Below, piece after piece: positions 15,151 through 16,584 of a DNA stretch of 16,584 nt. Source of the stretch: SVFI01 sp045643145 (GTDB taxonomy: Bacteria; Bacillota; Clostridia; Lachnospirales; Lachnospiraceae); NCBI GenBank assembly GCA_045643145.1, contig JAZUKG010000182.1:1-16584 (forward strand), in the 5' to 3' direction. The position numbers and the translations under genes are program-made. A model generated the notes under the pieces. That model was not told the DNA's origin and ran no database searches. It was given only the letters and a program-made list of their open reading frames with translations. Each line of letters opens with the position of its first letter. Positions within the stretch are counted from its first letter, which is position 1.

Positions 15151-15229
15151 CCATATGGTACCAAGTATACTTTTTGCAAAAAAAGCCTTATTTTAGGCCA
15201 AAAGTATACCTGGTACCATATTTTTTTTT
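15151..15229 (+). terminator. Long structured terminator, copy B of a repeated element
   Basis: ATATGGTACC (15153-15162) pairs perfectly with GGTACCATAT (15212-15221). One A-T pair and one mismatch follow, then GTATACTTTT (15165-15174) with AAAAGTATAC (15200-15209). An apical GCCT/AGGC hairpin closes the top. Nine T residues (15221-15229) follow, the first of them also in the stem. The element shares block order and sequence with copy A at 9751-9829. Confidence 0.85.
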
Positions 15230-15248
15230 GAATTTTTATTATATGCTT

Positions 15249-15321
15249 TCATCAGACGAGGACGAAAGGTCCACCGCCAAAATGATGAGTGCGAGATGTC
15301 AGATGAAAAAACATCGACGCA
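15249..15321 (+). promoter_or_regulatory. Possible folded leader upstream of the nine-cysteine protein gene
   Basis: TCATCA (15249-15254) can pair with TGATGA (15283-15288) and encloses GGAC/GTCC (15260-15263 with 15269-15272) around GAAAG, plus a single-stranded ACCGCCAAAA. A second hairpin pairs TGCG and GATGT (15290-15293, 15295-15299) with ACATC and CGCA (15311-15315, 15318-15321), ending six bases before the ribosome binding site at 15327. It does not match a riboswitch class I know. The stems are short, so it may be chance. Confidence 0.25.
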
Positions 15322-15339
15322 AAAAGAAGGGAGGCTTAC

Positions 15340-15723
15340 ATGAAGGAAATAATCAAAACAAAAATCAAAAGTGCATCCTCAAACGGTACTATTATTTACC
15401 GAGTAGAATGTGAGGTATGTAACAGATTAATTTCCGGTAGGCCAATCACTTCATTCGATTCTCAAAAGGACTTATCGAAAGAACAGCAGATTATTCGTGC
15501 TGCCATGTTTGAAAGAGATAAGGAAAGAGAATTGACCGCATTAGTCAGAAAAGCTACCGAAATCTTTAGCCTGTGTCCAATCTGTCATAAACTGGTATGC
15601 GATGATTGCTTTTTAGTTTGTGATGATTTGGATATGTGTAAGGAATGCGCCAGCAAACTTCAGGCCAAGGGAAGTGTAGTTGCAGAACGTGCAATCACGG
15701 CGGAATCAGTCGTAGCAAAATAA
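15340..15723 (+). CDS. Small cysteine-rich, probably zinc-binding protein
   Basis: This 127-residue soluble protein has nine cysteines: Cys24-x2-Cys27 near the N terminus, and a dense C-terminal cluster at 79, 82, 87, 90, 94, 100 and 103 (CPICHKLVCDDCFLVCDDLDMCKEC). Four CxxC pairs suggest two zinc sites, one perhaps formed by bringing the N-terminal pair to the C-terminal cluster, or a treble-clef/RING-like fold. A charged helix (about 47-75) separates the two parts. There is no signal peptide or membrane helix. A strong AAGGGAGG site (15327-15334) supports the ATG at 15340. It follows terminator B and precedes a secreted Big_2 protein by 34 bp. A specific function is not recognised; an adaptor or regulatory role is only a guess. 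Confidence 0.78.
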   Translation: MKEIIKTKIKSASSNGTIIYRVECEVCNRLISGRPITSFDSQKDLSKEQQIIRAAMFERDKERELTALVRKATEIFSLCPICHKLVCDDCFLVCDDLDMCKECASKLQAKGSVVAERAITAESVVAK

Positions 15724-15757
15724 AATCATATGGCGAAAAGCCGGAATGGAGGATGTT

Positions 15758-16584
15758 ATGAAGAAATTCGCATCAAAAAAAGCAGGAGTAGCACTTTCAC
15801 TCGCTCTTGCAGCAGCAGTATGTATCACATCTGCTACCAATGTAGAAGCTGCTTCCAAAAAGTATGTTAAGTCATTAAAGGTAAGCAAAACATCAGTTAG
15901 CTTGACAGAAGGCCAGAAGGCTACTGTAAATGCAACTGTTGCAGTAAAGGGATCAGCTCCAAAGAAAGTGACTGTAAAGTCAAGCAATGCCAGCATCGCT
16001 TCTGTAAAAGCAGGAAAGGCTTCTAAAAAAGGAGTTTCTACTGTTACTATTACAGCAAAGAAAGCCGGAACCGCTACTATTACAGTAAAGACAACCGGAA
16101 AGAACAGCAAAAAGAAACAGCTTAGCAAAGCAATCAAAGTGACAGTTAAAGGAAAAACAAGCGTGAATCCATCAACAAAACCATCAAATAATCCAGGAAC
16201 ACAGCCATCAAGCAACCCTGGAACACAGCCATCAAATAACCCGGGAACACAGCCATCAAATAATCCGGGAACAAAGCCATCAAGCAATCCTGGTACACCT
16301 TCAACAAATCCTAGTAATGCACCTGTTGTAAGTACAGGATTTACAAAGGCTGACTATACTGTTAAATATGAAGTTGTTCATAAAATGGTTGATTTCACAA
16401 TCAATACTGAAACTACTTCAAAAGAAGAATTAGCAGCTCAGGGATATACAATTTCTGCAGATGGTAAGAGTGCTTCAAAAGATAATGCATTATTAAAGGC
16501 AACTTACACATTTAAGAAATTACCTACAACATTAAGTGAACTTCAGCAGTTTGATATTAAGAGCGAAATGGTAACTGTTGACGG
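15758..16584 (+). CDS. Secreted Big_2-domain protein, 3' partial
   Basis: The frame opens at the ATG at 15758 after GGAGG (15748-15752) and is still open at the right edge (275 complete codons). The first ~32 residues are a signal peptide (MKKFASKKAGVALSLALAAA..., likely cut after VEA). Residues about 37-126 form a bacterial Ig-like group 2 domain: VSLTEGQKATVNA, SSNASIASVKAGK, ITAKKAGTATITVKT. Residues about 138-187 are a Pro/Ser/Asn/Gly linker made of 8-residue repeats. A new domain starts near residue 190 (FTKADYTVKYEVVHKMVDFTI) and runs off the window; I do not recognise it. The protein is Lys-rich and should be a surface or extracellular adhesion or structural protein. Any wall anchor would be beyond the edge. 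Confidence 0.88.
   Translation, partial: MKKFASKKAGVALSLALAAAVCITSATNVEAASKKYVKSLKVSKTSVSLTEGQKATVNATVAVKGSAPKKVTVKSSNASIASVKAGKASKKGVSTVTITAKKAGTATITVKTTGKNSKKKQLSKAIKVTVKGKTSVNPSTKPSNNPGTQPSSNPGTQPSNNPGTQPSNNPGTKPSSNPGTPSTNPSNAPVVSTGFTKADYTVKYEVVHKMVDFTINTETTSKEELAAQGYTISADGKSASKDNALLKATYTFKKLPTTLSELQQFDIKSEMVTVD
16181..16300 (+). repeat. 24-bp tandem repeats in the Big_2 protein linker
   Basis: Five 24-bp units start at 16181, 16205, 16229, 16253 and 16277. They encode PSNNPGTQ, PSSNPGTQ, PSNNPGTQ, PSNNPGTK and PSSNPGTP. Such linkers are flexible and prone to unit gain or loss by slippage. Confidence 0.9.

Noticed and set aside
15249..15305. Hammerhead-like fragments (GAGGACGAAA, TGATGAG, GTC)
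   Set aside because: The order and spacing do not allow the three-stem fold; there are too few bases between GAAA and TGATGAG, and the C of CTGATGA is missing.
15243..15413. A 56-codon frame (MLSSDEDERSTAKMM...) that starts in the leader and overlaps the nine-cysteine gene in another frame
   Set aside because: There is no ribosome binding site before its ATG. The composition shifts abruptly where it enters the next gene. A leader peptide remains possible but unsupported.
15706..16287. Long minus-strand reading frame with LFDGCVPGLF-like repeats
   Set aside because: It is the mirror of the PSNNPGTQ repeat and Big_2 coding sequence on the + strand. It has no ribosome binding site, and the repeats alone explain its length.

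Overview
The window looks like a chromosomal segment of a low-GC anaerobic Firmicute, most likely a gut Lachnospiraceae (Clostridia). The basis is A+T-rich codon use, strong AGGAGG-type ribosome binding sites, secreted proteins with Big_2 or FN3 domains and Ser/Pro-rich linkers, and the LRR, zinc-ribbon and CASTOR/POLLUX-like families seen in that group. Species cannot be assigned by eye. Every supported gene lies on the + strand. No rRNA, tRNA, CRISPR array, transposase or phage gene was seen.

Layout. (1) 1-2071: the 3' part of a hybrid histidine kinase with two receiver domains, then a separate HPt protein, closed by a clear intrinsic terminator: a multistep phosphorelay with no DNA-binding output in view. 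(2) 2118-5871: a promoter, then a zinc-ribbon/transmembrane/LRR protein, a short cytoplasmic GH32 fructosidase and a SAM methyltransferase that overlaps the GH32 gene by ATGA. The unit ends in two perfect hairpins that lack U tracts. (3) 5921-9829: a DnaQ-like exonuclease with a topoisomerase-type zinc ribbon, a 40-codon gene remnant, an AlkZ-related hypothetical protein, a 63-residue protein with a Cys/Gly tail, and a two-helix CASTOR/POLLUX-like ion channel. It ends in a long structured terminator. (4) 9915-12056: a secreted FN3 protein and a double zinc-ribbon membrane protein, closed by a terminator. (5) 12059-15229: an orphan sugar-type binding lipoprotein with its own extended -10 promoter and a 19-bp dyad, followed by a membrane-spanning regulator that has a large outside sensor region and a cytoplasmic LuxR helix-turn-helix. 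The unit ends in a second copy of the structured terminator. (6) 15230-16584: a possibly folded leader, a nine-cysteine protein and the start of a secreted Big_2 protein that runs off the right edge.

The best candidate for an undescribed system is region 5. No ABC permease or ATPase accompanies the binding protein, so it may act as an outside ligand receptor that passes its state to a membrane-tethered transcription factor, with the dyad as a possible autoregulatory operator. Other points of note are the related structured terminators at 9751-9829 and 15151-15229, the two membrane proteins that place zinc ribbons in the cytoplasm and a different domain outside, and the small Cys-tailed protein just ahead of the ion channel. 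All family calls were made by reading translations, without database searches.
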